From assembly GCF_900094585.1 (NCBI RefSeq), contig NZ_FMAG01000003.1, forward strand, positions 372,001-436,000: DNA of 64,000 nucleotides, written 5' to 3'. Numbering within the stretch: position 1 is the first letter of the stretch; every line of letters begins with the position of its first letter. This stretch comes from Martinezella multihospitum. GTDB lineage: Bacteria; Pseudomonadota; Alphaproteobacteria; Rhizobiales; Rhizobiaceae. The position numbers and the translations under genes are program-made. Positions 1 to 9,161 of this stretch are shown piece after piece. A model generated the notes under the pieces. The model was not told the DNA's origin, did not search any database, and saw only the letters and a program-made list of their open reading frames with translations.

Positions 1-611
1 CCCTTGCCCATGACGAGGTTCAACACGCCCTTCGGCAGGCCGGCCCGGTTGAGGATATCGACGATGGCCCAGGAGCAGCCGGGCACGAGATCGGCCGGCT
101 TGAAGACGATGGTGTTGCCGTAGCAGAGCGCAGGCGCGATCTTCCAGGCCGGAATGGCAATCGGAAAATTCCAGGGGGTGATGATGCCGATGACACCGAG
201 CGGCTCGCGGGTGATTTCGACGCCGATGTTCGGGCGCACGGAAGGGAGCACTTCACCTGCCAGGCGCAGCGCCTCACCGGCGAAGAATTCGAAGATCTGC
301 GCAGCGCGGATCGTCTCGCCGATCGCCTCAGGCAGCGTCTTGCCCTCTTCGCGGGCGAGCAGCGCGCCGAGTTCGTCCTTGCGCGCCAGGATCTCCTCGC
401 CGGCCTTCTTCAGGATCGTGTGGCGCTCCAGGATGCCGGAACGCGACCAGGCCGGAAAGGCCGCCTTCGCGGCAGCGATCGCGTCAGCGACATCTTGCGC
501 GCTTGCGCTCGCATAGAGGCCGACCACCTCGTTCGTATCCGACGGGTTGATGTTTTCCGTACCGTTCGTCCCCGTCCACTCGCCGGCGATCAAGTTCTGA
601 TGAATGCTCAT
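1..611 (-). CDS. Aldehyde dehydrogenase, probably alpha-ketoglutaric semialdehyde dehydrogenase (N-terminal part; runs off the left edge)
   Basis: An open frame starts at the ATG at 611 (MSIHQNLIAGEW) and continues without a stop to the window edge, giving about 203 residues. The stretch ITPWNFPIAIPAWKIAPAL followed by GNTIVFKPA is the conserved NAD(P)-binding region of the aldehyde dehydrogenase superfamily; the catalytic Cys would lie beyond the edge. It follows gguC by 66 bases on the same strand, at the end of the chvE sugar operon. In non-phosphorylative L-arabinose and D-xylose pathways such an enzyme oxidises alpha-ketoglutaric semialdehyde to alpha-ketoglutarate, so that role is inferred from context; the family assignment itself is firm. 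Confidence 0.85.
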   Translation of the reverse strand, partial: MSIHQNLIAGEWTGTNGTENINPSDTNEVVGLYASASAQDVADAIAAAKAAFPAWSRSGILERHTILKKAGEEILARKDELGALLAREEGKTLPEAIGETIRAAQIFEFFAGEALRLAGEVLPSVRPNIGVEITREPLGVIGIITPWNFPIAIPAWKIAPALCYGNTIVFKPADLVPGCSWAIVDILNRAGLPKGVLNLVMGK

Positions 612-677
612 GGCGTCATGCCTTCCTGGATCGTATTGAAAATACCCGGCCGATCCCTGGCGGCCGGGCTCGACAAA

Positions 678-1685
678 TTACAGCTGGCGAACAGCCACTT
701 CTTCCTCGGCATCGAGTGCCAGCGGATTGCGCAGCGGCAGACCGAATTCGCCAACCTCGATTTCGAAGACGTCGCCGACTTCCGGCTTGATGCCTTCGGC
801 AAACGAAAGCGTCGCCGTGCCGAACATGTGCACATGCACATCGCCGGGAACGCGGAAGATGCCGTACTTGAAGTGATGATATTCAAGGTTCGCGAAGGTA
901 TGCGACATGTTCGCTTCGCCCGACAGGAACGGCTTTTCGAAGATCACCTTGTCGCCACGCTTGATGCGGGACGTGCCGCGAATATCTTCTGGCGCAACGC
1001 CGATGCGGATTTCCGGACCGAAGCTTGCCGGACGCAGCTTGGAATGGGCGAGATAAAGATAGTTGATCCGCTCGGTGACGTGATCGGAAAATTCGTTCGA
1101 CAGCGCAAAGCCGATACGGAACGGCGTACCATCCTTGGCGATGACATAGATGCCGGCCATTTCCGGCTCTTCGCCGCCGTCGAGCGCGAAGGATGGAGAT
1201 ACGAGTGCTGCACCCGGGGCCGCAGCGCCATAGCCATTGCCCTTATAGAACCATTCGGGCTGCACGCCCTTCTCGCCCGCTTTCGGCTTGCCGCCCTCGA
1301 TGCCCATCTTGAACATCTTCATGGAGTCGGTCAGCGTCTCTTCGGCCGCTTCCGTCGTCTTCTTGTGCATGGAATCGCGCGTCGCAGCCGAGCCGAGATG
1401 CGTCAGGCCGGTGCCGGTCAGATGCAAGTGTGCGGCGTCCGGATGCGTAATCGGCGGTAGGAAACGGCCCTCTGCATAGGCTTTTTCGAGATCGATCGCC
1501 TCGCCGAGACCATGGGCCTCGATGACCGATGCCAGCGACTTGCCGCTATCGGCGGCTTCCATGGCAAGCTTGTAAACGCTGCCACCATTGACGACGGCCT
1601 TGGCGGTTTCACCGGAACCGTTGCGGACGGCAACGACGATCTCGCCGTTCGAACCCTTGATCTGCGAGATGAGCATATCTTTCAT
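678..1685 (-). CDS. gguC: GguC/AraD1 family protein (FAH-like fold), sugar-acid catabolism
   Basis: A 335-residue protein starting MKDMLISQIKGSNGE. The length, the sequence and the position downstream of chvE-gguA-gguB fit GguC of Agrobacterium, which belongs to the AraD1 group of fumarylacetoacetate-hydrolase-like proteins. AraD1-type enzymes are linked to dehydration of 2-keto-3-deoxy-pentonates in non-phosphorylative pentose breakdown, and the aldehyde dehydrogenase that follows would be the next step. The gene is separated from gguB by about 110 bases that hold two hairpins, so its expression may be set apart from the transporter. The family is clear; the exact substrate (L-arabonate-derived or another) is inferred. 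Confidence 0.85.
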   Translation of the reverse strand: MKDMLISQIKGSNGEIVVAVRNGSGETAKAVVNGGSVYKLAMEAADSGKSLASVIEAHGLGEAIDLEKAYAEGRFLPPITHPDAAHLHLTGTGLTHLGSAATRDSMHKKTTEAAEETLTDSMKMFKMGIEGGKPKAGEKGVQPEWFYKGNGYGAAAPGAALVSPSFALDGGEEPEMAGIYVIAKDGTPFRIGFALSNEFSDHVTERINYLYLAHSKLRPASFGPEIRIGVAPEDIRGTSRIKRGDKVIFEKPFLSGEANMSHTFANLEYHHFKYGIFRVPGDVHVHMFGTATLSFAEGIKPEVGDVFEIEVGEFGLPLRNPLALDAEEEVAVRQL

Positions 1686-1723
1686 CCTTTCCTAACAGAC
1701 AGAGATCGGATGCGTTCTACCGT

Positions 1724-1746
1724 TCCGGCTCTCAGCGAGAGCCGGA
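1724..1746 (-). other. Hairpin in the gguB-gguC intergenic region
   Basis: TCCGGCTCTC and GAGAGCCGGA form a perfect 10-bp stem with a 3-base loop. There is no run of T after it on either strand, so it looks more like an mRNA-stabilising or attenuating structure between the transporter and gguC than a classic intrinsic terminator. Confidence 0.6.
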
Positions 1747-1775
1747 CTCTGTCATGGATTTGGTTTTAAAAGCCT

Positions 1776-1801
1776 GGGTCGATCGCTTAAGCGATCAACC
1801 C
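1776..1801 (-). other. Long palindrome across the gguB stop codon
   Basis: GATCGCTTAAGCGATC at 1781-1796 is a perfect 16-base palindrome and is extended on both sides by GGGT/ACCC with one mismatch. It overlaps the stop codon of gguB (1795-1797). It would fold into a hairpin at the 3' end of the transporter cistron; protection against 3' exonucleases is the simplest reading. Confidence 0.55.
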
Positions 1802-3003
1802 TTGTTCTTGTTGTAGACGTCGATGAACACGGCAGCGAGCAGGACCGCACCCTTGATCATCTTCTGGGAGTCCGTCTGGTAGCCGAGGATCGACATGCCC
1901 TGGTTCAAGACACCCATGATCAAGGCGCCGATAACGGCACCCGTCACCTTGCCGACGCCGCCGGAAGCCGAAGCGCCGCCGATGAAGCAGGCCGCAATCA
2001 CGTCAAGCTCGAGACCGTCGCCGCCCTTGGCGGTGGCCGAGTTCAAGCGCGTGGCGATGATGATGCCGGCGATGCTCGCCAGGATGCCCATGTTGATGAA
2101 GGTGTAGAAGGTCAGGCGGCGGGTATCGATACCCGAGAGCTTCGTCGCCTTTTCATTGCCGCCCATGGCATAGATGCGACGACCGATCGTCGTGCGCTGC
2201 GTGGCAAAACCGTAAAGAGCGATCAGCAGCAGCATGAGAACCAGAACGTTCGGCAGTCCTCGATAGGAGGAAATCTGGTAGCCGATGAAGATGGTCGCGG
2301 CGGCGATGACCAGATTCTGACCGATAAAGAAGCCGAAGGGCTCGACATCGATGCCATGCTTCTCATTCACGCTGCGGCCGCGCCATGCGAGGAGGAACAT
2401 CACGATCGGGATGGCAATGGTCAGGAAGATCGACGTCGAATGGATGCCGCCCATGTCCATGAAATCGGGAATGAAGCCGGTTGCGACGATCTGAAACGCC
2501 GGCGGGAACGGACCGATGCTGCTGCCGTTGCCGGTCGTATTGATGATGGCATAGGTCAAACCACGGAAAACCAGCATGCCCGACAGCGTGACGATGAACG
2601 ACGGTATGCGGTGATAGGCGATGAAATATCCATGCCAGGCGCCGACCGCGGCCCCCATCAGAAGACAAATGACCGTCGCGAGCGCGAGATTCATGTGCAT
2701 CTGCACAACCAGCACGCCCGCGACCGCGCCGACGAAACCGACGACGGAGCCGACGGACAAATCGATATGGCCAGCCACGATGACCAGCAGCATGCCGAGC
2801 GCCATGATGACGATGAACGAGTTCTGCAGCACGATGTTGGTCAGGTTTTGCGGCCTGAACAGAACGCCGTTGGTGAGATATTGGAACAGCAGCATGATAA
2901 CGACGAGCGCGATCAACATGCCGTATTCGCGAATATTGTTGCGGATATGGTCGCCGATGGAAACGACGTGGCTGCTTTCCGTGGCTGGGTTGGCCGAGCT
3001 CAT
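1795..3003 (-). CDS. gguB: Sugar ABC transporter permease GguB (multiple monosaccharide importer)
   Basis: The start at 3003 ([15 protein letters not shown]) gives 402 residues and overlaps the gguA stop by four bases (ATGA), which indicates translational coupling; longer in-frame extensions lie inside gguA and are rejected. The protein is a multi-spanning permease of the RbsC/XylH/MmsB type, with the family motifs [11 protein letters not shown] near residue 100 and [15 protein letters not shown] near the C-terminus. It should form the membrane channel with GguA and receive sugars such as galactose, arabinose and glucose from ChvE. The family and operon context make this assignment secure. 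Confidence 0.92.
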   Translation of the reverse strand: MSSANPATESSHVVSIGDHIRNNIREYGMLIALVVIMLLFQYLTNGVLFRPQNLTNIVLQNSFIVIMALGMLLVIVAGHIDLSVGSVVGFVGAVAGVLVVQMHMNLALATVICLLMGAAVGAWHGYFIAYHRIPSFIVTLSGMLVFRGLTYAIINTTGNGSSIGPFPPAFQIVATGFIPDFMDMGGIHSTSIFLTIAIPIVMFLLAWRGRSVNEKHGIDVEPFGFFIGQNLVIAAATIFIGYQISSYRGLPNVLVLMLLLIALYGFATQRTTIGRRIYAMGGNEKATKLSGIDTRRLTFYTFINMGILASIAGIIIATRLNSATAKGGDGLELDVIAACFIGGASASGGVGKVTGAVIGALIMGVLNQGMSILGYQTDSQKMIKGAVLLAAVFIDVYNKNKG

Positions 3004-4538
3004 TGATGCTTCTCCCCTGAGCGCATGATAGCGCGCATGATACTCTCCTGGCTCGCCTCTGCCTTTGGCAATTCGGCGACGATGCGACCTTCGTTCATCA
3101 CATAGATGCGATCGCAAGTGCCGAGAAGCTCAGGCATTTCCGATGAGATCATCAGAACGCCCTTTCCGTCGGCGGCAAGCTGGTTGATGATGGAATAGAT
3201 TTCGTATTTGGCACCGACGTCGATACCGCGCGTCGGCTCGTCGAGGATCAGGACCTCCGGGTCGGAGAACAACCACTTCGACAGAACCACCTTCTGCTGG
3301 TTGCCGCCGGACAGGTTGCCCGCCTCCTGGAAGACGCCTGCCGAGCGGATACGCAGCTTGGCGCGATAGTTGGTCGCCACCTGCAGCTCACGCACGTCAT
3401 CGATGACCGTCGCCCTGGAAACACCGAGCAGGTTGGCGAGCGTCGTATTGTGCAGGATGCTGTTCGACAGAACGAGACCGAGCTGCTTGCGGTCTTCGGT
3501 AACATAGGCAAGACCCGCGTCGATCGCCCTGCGCACCGTAGTGGTGTCGACAAGCTTGCCATCGACGAAGACTTCACCGCTGATCTTGTGGCCGTAGGAC
3601 TTGCCGAAAACGCTCATGGCGAATTCGGTGCGGCCGGCACCCATCAGGCCCGCGATGCCGACGACTTCGCCCTTGCGGACATTGACGTTGATATCGTGCA
3701 GAACCTGACGGTCGCGATGCTGCTGGTGGAACGCGTTCCAGTTCTTCACTTCGAAGATCGTCTCGCCGATCGGAACCGAGCGCGGCGGATAGCGGTCGGC
3801 GAGTTCACGGCCGACCATGTTGCGGATGATGATGTCTTCGCTGATCTCTTCTTCGTGACAGTTCAGTGTCTTCACGGTCATTCCGTCGCGCAGCACGGTG
3901 ATCTGGTCGGCCACCTTGCGCACTTCGTTGAGCTTGTGCGTGATGATGATCGACGTGATGCCCTGATTGCGGAATTCCATGAGGAGGTTGAGAAGCGCAT
4001 CGGAATCGCTTTCGTTGAGCGATGCCGTCGGCTCGTCGAGAATGAGCAGCTTGACGCTCTTCGACAGGGCCTTGGCAATCTCGACAAGTTGCTGCTTGCC
4101 GACGCCGATGTCCGTCACGAGCGTATTCGGAGATTCCTTAAGGCCTACTTTTGCAAGCAGCCGCTTGGTGCGGGTGAATGTTTCCTGCCAGTTGATCATG
4201 CCATTGGCAACGACCTCGTTGCCCAGGAAAATATTCTCGGCGATCGACAGAAGCGGAACGAGCGCCAGCTCCTGATGGATAATAATGATGCCGATATCTT
4301 CGGAATCCCTGATCGTCTTGAACTGACGAACCGCGCCATCGTAGTGGATGTCGCCTTCGTAGGTGCCAGCGGGATAGACGCCTGAGAGCACCTTCATCAG
4401 GGTCGATTTGCCGGCCCCGTTTTCGCCGACCAAGGCATGTATCTCGCCCTGACGAACCTTCAGATTGACATTTTCCAGGGCGTTCACACCGGGGAACGAC
4501 TTGGTGATGTTCTGCATTTCGAGAATGGTATCGTCCAT
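3000..4538 (-). CDS. gguA: Sugar ABC transporter ATP-binding protein GguA (two ATPase domains)
   Basis: A 512-residue protein with the tandem ABC layout of the RbsA/AraG/MmsA family. The first half has Walker [10 protein letters not shown] and Walker [12 protein letters not shown]. The second half has the degenerate Walker [10 protein letters not shown], the signature LSGGNQQK and Walker [12 protein letters not shown]. Degeneration of the second P-loop is normal for this family. It lies about 105 bases downstream of chvE, behind a perfect hairpin, and overlaps gguB by four bases. It powers uptake of ChvE-bound monosaccharides at the inner membrane. Confidence 0.93.
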   Translation of the reverse strand: MDDTILEMQNITKSFPGVNALENVNLKVRQGEIHALVGENGAGKSTLMKVLSGVYPAGTYEGDIHYDGAVRQFKTIRDSEDIGIIIIHQELALVPLLSIAENIFLGNEVVANGMINWQETFTRTKRLLAKVGLKESPNTLVTDIGVGKQQLVEIAKALSKSVKLLILDEPTASLNESDSDALLNLLMEFRNQGITSIIITHKLNEVRKVADQITVLRDGMTVKTLNCHEEEISEDIIIRNMVGRELADRYPPRSVPIGETIFEVKNWNAFHQQHRDRQVLHDINVNVRKGEVVGIAGLMGAGRTEFAMSVFGKSYGHKISGEVFVDGKLVDTTTVRRAIDAGLAYVTEDRKQLGLVLSNSILHNTTLANLLGVSRATVIDDVRELQVATNYRAKLRIRSAGVFQEAGNLSGGNQQKVVLSKWLFSDPEVLILDEPTRGIDVGAKYEIYSIINQLAADGKGVLMISSEMPELLGTCDRIYVMNEGRIVAELPKAEASQESIMRAIMRSGEKHQ

Positions 4539-4600
4539 AGTCCAAATCCAACGCCGCGACTGAACATAGCAGACCGCGCGATCGTCTTAAATATCAAAGC

Positions 4601-4626
4601 CAGGGCTCGCGCTAAAGCGAGCCCTG
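4601..4626 (-). terminator. Attenuator-type hairpin between chvE and gguA
   Basis: CAGGGCTCGC and GCGAGCCCTG form a perfect 10-bp stem with a 6-base loop, 18 bases after the chvE stop. On the transcribed strand it is followed by a moderately T-rich GCTTTGATATTT. A partial terminator here would allow far more binding protein than ATPase and permease to be made, as is usual in ABC importer operons. Confidence 0.6.
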
Positions 4627-4643
4627 ACCGGTATATCGGAAGA

Positions 4644-5708
4644 TTACTTCAGCTGGTCAGCCTTGTAGTAACCACCCTCGACGAGGATCTTCTCGTAGTT
4701 GGTCTTGTCAACTGCGACCGGGGTCAGCAGGTAGGACGGAACAACCTTGACACCGTTGTCGTAGGTCTTGGTGTCGTTGACTTCGGGCGTCTTGCCTTCC
4801 ATCAGAGCGTTGACCATGCTGACGGTGACCTTGGCGAGGTCACGGGTATCCTTGAAGATCGTCGAATGCTGTTCGCCAGCGATGATCGACTTGACCGACG
4901 GGATTTCCGAGTCCTGACCGGTAACGATCGGGAGCTTCACGCCGCCGGTGCCGTAACCAACGCCCTTGAGCGAGGAGAGGATACCGATCGACAGACCGTC
5001 ATACGGAGACAGAACGGCGTCGACGTGAGCGTCGGTGTAGTAGGCCGACAGCAGGTTATCCATACGAGCCTGGGCCGTTGCCGGGTCCCAACGCAGCGTA
5101 CCGACCTTGTCCATGCCCATCTGGCCGGACTTCACGACCAGCTTGCCGCTGTCGATGTAGGGCTTCAGGACCGACATTGCGCCGTCGTAGAAGAAGAACG
5201 CGTTGTTGTCGTCCGGAGAACCGCCGAACAGCTCGATGTTGAACGGACCCTTGCCATCCTTGAGGCCTAGGGCGTCGACGATCGAGCCAGCCTGCAGAAC
5301 GCCGACCTTGAAGTTGTCGAAGGTCGCATAGTAGTCGACGTTGCCGCTGTTGCGGATCAGGCGGTCATAGGCGATGACCTTGATGCCGGCATCGTGAGCC
5401 TTCTGCAGGACGTCGGACAGCGTGGTGCCGTCGATCGAAGCGATAACGAGAACCTTGTCGCCCTTCGTGACCATATTTTCGATCTGCGAGAGCTGGTTCG
5501 GAATGTCGTCGTCGCCATACTGCAGGTCGGTGCCGTAACCGGCGGCCTGGAGCTGCTTGACGATGTTGTTACCGTCATCGATCCAGCGAGCCGAGGCCTT
5601 GGTCGGCATGGCGATACCGACAGTACCCTTATCTGCCGCGAAGGCAGGTGCCACGAGCGTAGCGACGCCGAGCGCTGCGCCGGCCATCAATGAGATAATG
5701 GATTTCAT
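4644..5708 (-). CDS. chvE: Multiple monosaccharide-binding periplasmic protein ChvE
   Basis: The ATG at 5708 gives 354 residues beginning with a signal peptide ([19 protein letters not shown], cleavage after AFA) and then the mature periplasmic-binding fold ([15 protein letters not shown]). The residues [20 protein letters not shown] and [12 protein letters not shown] match the XylF/ChvE-type sugar pocket region. In Agrobacterium ChvE delivers galactose, glucose, arabinose and xylose to GguAB and also presents sugars to the VirA sensor; in Rhizobium the uptake role applies. It is the first gene of the operon, and the LysR-type regulator gbpR is divergent, as in Agrobacterium. Confidence 0.93.
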   Translation of the reverse strand: MKSIISLMAGAALGVATLVAPAFAADKGTVGIAMPTKASARWIDDGNNIVKQLQAAGYGTDLQYGDDDIPNQLSQIENMVTKGDKVLVIASIDGTTLSDVLQKAHDAGIKVIAYDRLIRNSGNVDYYATFDNFKVGVLQAGSIVDALGLKDGKGPFNIELFGGSPDDNNAFFFYDGAMSVLKPYIDSGKLVVKSGQMGMDKVGTLRWDPATAQARMDNLLSAYYTDAHVDAVLSPYDGLSIGILSSLKGVGYGTGGVKLPIVTGQDSEIPSVKSIIAGEQHSTIFKDTRDLAKVTVSMVNALMEGKTPEVNDTKTYDNGVKVVPSYLLTPVAVDKTNYEKILVEGGYYKADQLK

Positions 5709-5963
5709 TACTCTCTCCCTTGTTGATAATGTGGCGGACAAAAAATGCCCGCCCGAAACTGCGGCAGGTTCCGTAGAAGGAATGATTTACTTCTAATTGT
5801 GAGAAACGAAGTAGGTCTCCTCCACGCTCTCACGGTTTATGAGCTGTACCCAGCGCACAATCGGCAAACTCGTACGATTTCGTATAACTGTCAAATAGAA
5901 TAACTGGCTAAACATATACCAAGTTTGATATAATGTTAAAAAATAGTACTTTTTTGCCGACGA
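5709..5963. promoter_or_regulatory. chvE-gbpR divergent control region with candidate GbpR site
   Basis: This AT-rich 255-base gap separates the divergent chvE and gbpR genes and must hold both promoters. The palindrome TACGATTTCGTA at 5873-5884 (arms TACGA/TCGTA) has the T-N10-A spacing seen at LysR-type sites and is the best candidate for GbpR binding. An open frame crossing this region on the minus strand has no family features and is not called. Confidence 0.5.
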
Positions 5964-6989
5964 ATGGGAAATTTGGCCGCTATGGAGAAAATATATAACG
6001 ATTATGTGAGCGATGGCATTGAGATTCATTCCGACAGTTTTCGCGACGATGCGTTGCTGAAAGCCGGTTTGAAGCTCAATCACCTGCGCATGATCGTCAC
6101 GATCGAGGATCACGGGCAAATATCCGCCGCCGCTGAGTCCATGAACATGTCACAACCTGCGGCTTCACGCATGCTCTCAGAAATGGAGTCGATTGTCAAA
6201 AGCCCGCTTTACGAGAGGGTCGCCAGAGGCGTCATGTTGACCCCTTTCGGCCTCGCCCTGGCCAAGCGAGCGCGCAAGATCCTGCTGGAGCTGCGCGAGG
6301 CTGGCCGGGAGCTCGGCGCCTTGCGGACCGGCAAGGGTGGCTCGGTCTTTCTGGGGGCGGTGACCGCGCCGGCGATCAGCCTTGTCGTCCCGGCAATTCA
6401 GCGCGTGACGCGCACCTATCCCGGCATAGAGATCAATATCGAAGTCGAGAACAGCAATGTACTCGCGCGCGAGCTGCTCGCCGCCCGCCACGATTTCATT
6501 ATCAGCCGCATCCCGGATGACCTCGATCCGCGCCTGTTCACCGCCCATGAGATCGGCGTCGAAAAAGCTTGCCTGGTGGTTCGCAACGGACATCCGCTGC
6601 TTGAGAAGGGCGTTGCCGGTCTGCATGATCTGGCCGGTTACGATTGGGTATTCCAGCCTCCGGGCACGTTGCTTCGCCGCAAAGTGGAGGACATCTTTCT
6701 TGCTGCAGGCGTGCCGCTGCCGGAAAATGTCGTCAACACCTCGTCCCTGCTTCTGACGCTTGCGGTCGTCTGCAAGACAGATGCGATCGCGCCGATCGCG
6801 CTCGACATGGCGCAATTCATTTGCGGGCAGACGTCACAGGCCGGCGAATCCTCTATCCTGCCGATCGATTTCGATATCGACGTCAGGCCCTATAGCCTCA
6901 TCACGGCCCGTGAACGCGCCATGCCGCCAAGTGCACGTCTGCTGCATGACATGATCCTGGAAGAGAGCCGGCATCTCTCGCTGACATGA
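5964..6989 (+). CDS. gbpR: LysR family regulator GbpR (galactose-binding-protein regulator)
   Basis: A 341-residue LysR-type transcription factor. After about 35 leading residues the winged helix lies in NHLRMIVTIEDHGQISAAAE followed by SQPAASRMLSEMES, and the C-terminal part is the usual periplasmic-binding-like effector domain. Divergent placement next to chvE matches Agrobacterium gbpR, which activates chvE in response to sugars. The start at 5964 gives a short N-terminal extension ahead of the HTH; a later Met (MEKIYNDY) is possible. Confidence 0.88.
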   Translation: MGNLAAMEKIYNDYVSDGIEIHSDSFRDDALLKAGLKLNHLRMIVTIEDHGQISAAAESMNMSQPAASRMLSEMESIVKSPLYERVARGVMLTPFGLALAKRARKILLELREAGRELGALRTGKGGSVFLGAVTAPAISLVVPAIQRVTRTYPGIEINIEVENSNVLARELLAARHDFIISRIPDDLDPRLFTAHEIGVEKACLVVRNGHPLLEKGVAGLHDLAGYDWVFQPPGTLLRRKVEDIFLAAGVPLPENVVNTSSLLLTLAVVCKTDAIAPIALDMAQFICGQTSQAGESSILPIDFDIDVRPYSLITARERAMPPSARLLHDMILEESRHLSLT

Positions 6990-7050
6990 ATGCAAGCCAT
7001 AAGCTCCGCGCCAACTTCCACTCCTATGAAGCTTGGCGTGGAGACCACGC

Positions 7051-7524
7051 ATGCTGTTCAAGCAATCATTGTTTCAATCCGTGCTCGACCGTCTCGACAG
7101 CGAAGAGGACGAGGCAGAAAAGGAAGAGGCCGCGCATCGCATTCGCGGCCTGAATGTCAGCTTTGCAGCAACGGTTCTGGGCGGCGAGACGCCCGACACG
7201 CAACGGCCCGACGAAGCCTATCGCGACAATCTTGGCGATCCCGTCATCTTGCCTGAATTGGAGCCAAAGCCTGAACCCGCGCCGCAAGAGCCGGAGCCGC
7301 CGGCCATGCCGGAACATCTTGGTCGAACCACAAGGGATGAAGTGGCTGCCGAGCTGGCAATCACCTCCGACCTCACACGCGAAGCCCTGCAGGAAAAACG
7401 CCGCAGCTTCGCCAAGGCCAATCATCCAGACAGCGTCGCCGCCCTCTTCCGCGAACAGGCGACGACCCGCATGACGCTTGCCAATCAGCTGATCGACGAG
7501 GCCATACGCCGCCTCAGGCGATGA
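7051..7524 (+). CDS. Hypothetical protein with a J-domain-like C-terminus
   Basis: The ATG at 7051 (MLFKQSLFQSVLDRLDSEED) gives 157 residues. The N-terminal third is strongly acidic and charged, the middle is Pro/Glu-rich (PELEPKPEPAPQEPEPPAMP), and the last 50 residues read LTREALQEKRRSFAKANHPD and then MTLANQLIDEAIRRLR. That pattern, with HPD after a basic helix and a second helix of type NQLIDEA, resembles DnaJ-like modules of rhizobial proteins. No specific function can be assigned. It ends exactly where the convergent gene on the other strand ends. Confidence 0.7.
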   Translation: MLFKQSLFQSVLDRLDSEEDEAEKEEAAHRIRGLNVSFAATVLGGETPDTQRPDEAYRDNLGDPVILPELEPKPEPAPQEPEPPAMPEHLGRTTRDEVAAELAITSDLTREALQEKRRSFAKANHPDSVAALFREQATTRMTLANQLIDEAIRRLRR

Positions 7525-7785
7525 TTATTTCTTGTCGTCTGCCGGCTCGTCATCCTCGGCGGGTTCGTCCTGCGCCGGCGCAGCATTGGTCGCTTCGGGC
7601 GACTGCGGTTTGAAATTCAGAAGCAGCATCCAGGCGGAATAAGCGCCGAGCGCACCCGACAGCATCGCCCAGAACGGCTGCGAGCCGAGCGTTTCGACGG
7701 CTGCCCAGCCAAAGCAGACGGCCACGATGAGGATGCGCACCCAAAGCGGCTTGTAGATGGGATGGCTGGGATCGATCAGTTGCAT
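7525..7785 (-). CDS. Small membrane protein, hypothetical
   Basis: Starting at the ATG at 7785 (MQLIDPSHPIYKPLWVR) the protein has 86 residues. Two hydrophobic segments (ILIVAVCFGWAAVETLG and FWAMLSGALGAYSAWMLLL) suggest two membrane spans, followed by an acidic, probably cytoplasmic tail ending DDEPADDKK. An upstream TTG start at 7806 would add seven residues and is less likely. It is a typical conserved alphaproteobacterial small membrane protein of unknown function. Confidence 0.7.
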   Translation of the reverse strand: MQLIDPSHPIYKPLWVRILIVAVCFGWAAVETLGSQPFWAMLSGALGAYSAWMLLLNFKPQSPEATNAAPAQDEPAEDDEPADDKK

Positions 7786-7952
7786 GGGTCTCTTTTGCCT
7801 GTTCAAGAAGACATGTCTTTAGCGCATCATCGGGAAAATTGTGAAGCCGTCCGGATAAAATAAGGTTTCCCGGGCGGATTTCGGCTAAGCCGGCATCGAA
7901 CGGTGATTTTGAGAATTGTGAAGTCCAGGCGGCTTGACGCCGCCACCGGAAA

Positions 7953-7970
7953 ATGGAATGAAAATTCCAT
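7953..7970. promoter_or_regulatory. IolR-type operator (GGAA-N6-TTCC) upstream of idhA
   Basis: ATGGAAT-GAAA-ATTCCAT is a perfect inverted repeat that contains GGAA-N6-TTCC, the motif reported for IolR binding in Sinorhizobium meliloti. It lies 46 bases before the idhA start, where a repressor would block the promoter. Presence of the motif is seen; binding is inferred. Confidence 0.65.
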
Positions 7971-8016
7971 AGAGATTTATATTCGGTCCATTTATTCCGA
8001 ATCCAGGGAGGTAGAA

Positions 8017-9009
8017 ATGACTGTCAGATTTGGTCTGCTCGGTGCCGGACGCATTGGCAAGGTGCATGCGAAAGCCGTCAGCGGCGATGCCAACGCCAAG
8101 CTCGTCGCTGTCGCGGATGCGTTTCCCGCGGCTGCGGACGCGATTTCCGCCGCGTATGGCTGCGAAGTGCGTACCATCGAGGCAATCGAAGCGGCAAAGG
8201 ATATCGACGCCGTGGTGATCTGCACGCCGACCGATACCCACGCCGATCTCATCGAGCGCTTCTCGCGCGCCGGCAAGGCCGTCTTCTGCGAAAAGCCGAT
8301 CGATCTCGACGTCGCCCGCGTCAAGGCTTGCATCAAGGTTGTCGAGGAAACCAAGGGCAAGCTGATGGTCGGCTTCAATCGCCGCTTCGACCCGCATTTC
8401 ATGGCCGTGAAGAAGGCCATCGACGAAGGCCGCATCGGCACTGTTGAAATGGTGACGATCACCTCGCGCGATCCGGGCGCCCCGCCCGTTGATTACATCA
8501 AGCGCTCCGGCGGTATTTTCCGCGACATGACCATCCATGATTTCGACATGGCGCGCTTCCTGCTTGGCGAAGAGCCGGTCGCCGTCACCGCAACGGCCGC
8601 AGTCCTCGTCGACAAGGCGATCGGCGAAGCCGGCGATTACGACAGCGTTTCCGTGATCCTCCAGACGGCATCGGGCAAGCAGGCTGTTATCTCCAACTCC
8701 CGCCGCGCCACCTATGGCTACGACCAGCGCATCGAAATCCACGGCTCGAAGGGCTTGGTATCGGCAGAAAACCAGCGCCCCTTCTCCATCGAAGTCGCCA
8801 ACGGCGATGGCTACACCCGCCCGCCGCTGCATGATTTCTTCATGACGCGCTACACCGAAGCCTATGCCAACGAGATCGCGAGCTTCATCGCCGCGGTCGA
8901 AAAGGGCGCCATCATCACGCCGTCGGGCGCCGATGGCCTTGCCGCGCTGAAGCTCGCGGATGCCGCGCTGCAGTCGGTCAGGGAAGGTCGCCTGGTCAAG
9001 GTCGACTAA
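8017..9009 (+). CDS. idhA: myo-Inositol 2-dehydrogenase (IdhA/IolG)
   Basis: The ATG at 8017, preceded by GGGAGG, gives 330 residues, the normal length of rhizobial IdhA. The N-terminus holds the NAD site GLLGAGRIGKVHA, the Lys motif CEKPIDLD is present, and the stretch RSGGIFRDMTIHDFDMARF contains the D-x3-H pair typical of Gfo/Idh/MocA inositol dehydrogenases. The enzyme oxidises myo-inositol to scyllo-inosose, the first step of inositol catabolism. It is a single-gene unit: an IolR-type site lies upstream and a strong terminator downstream. An earlier in-frame start at 7903 is rejected because it lies before the operator. Confidence 0.9.
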   Translation: MTVRFGLLGAGRIGKVHAKAVSGDANAKLVAVADAFPAAADAISAAYGCEVRTIEAIEAAKDIDAVVICTPTDTHADLIERFSRAGKAVFCEKPIDLDVARVKACIKVVEETKGKLMVGFNRRFDPHFMAVKKAIDEGRIGTVEMVTITSRDPGAPPVDYIKRSGGIFRDMTIHDFDMARFLLGEEPVAVTATAAVLVDKAIGEAGDYDSVSVILQTASGKQAVISNSRRATYGYDQRIEIHGSKGLVSAENQRPFSIEVANGDGYTRPPLHDFFMTRYTEAYANEIASFIAAVEKGAIITPSGADGLAALKLADAALQSVREGRLVKVD

Positions 9010-9043
9010 GCAACCTCCTTTCCGCAAAGAACTTGGTCTTCCC

Positions 9044-9081
9044 AAAATCCGTCGCGAATCGCTTCGCGGCGGATTTTTCTT
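9044..9081 (+). terminator. Intrinsic terminator after idhA
   Basis: A 15-bp stem (AAAATCCGTCGCGAA / TTCGCGGCGGATTTT, one G-T wobble) with loop TCGC runs into TTTTTCTTT on the plus strand, 35 bases after the idhA stop. Confidence 0.88.
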
Positions 9082-9137
9082 TGGCATGCTTCGCCTTAGT
9101 CCTGACCGGACCGATGCGGAAACCTCTTGCGAATCAC

Positions 9138-9153
9138 ATAAGTACGTGCTTAT
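9138..9153. promoter_or_regulatory. Candidate ArsR-family operator
   Basis: ATAAGTACGTGCTTAT is a 16-base palindrome with a single mismatched pair, nine bases before the arsR-family start. Autoregulation by binding a near-promoter palindrome is usual for ArsR proteins. Confidence 0.5.
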
Positions 9154-9161
9154 CTGTCTCC

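Noticed and set aside
420..1460. A long plus-strand frame across the aldehyde dehydrogenase and gguC genes
   Set aside because: Antisense shadow of two recognisable minus-strand genes.
5793..6119. A 108-residue minus-strand frame in the chvE-gbpR gap
   Set aside because: Covers the regulatory gap and the gbpR start; no ribosome binding site and no family resemblance.
7808..7819. Palindrome AAGACATGTCTT before the small membrane protein gene
   Set aside because: Short, with no regulator nearby; not enough to call an operator.
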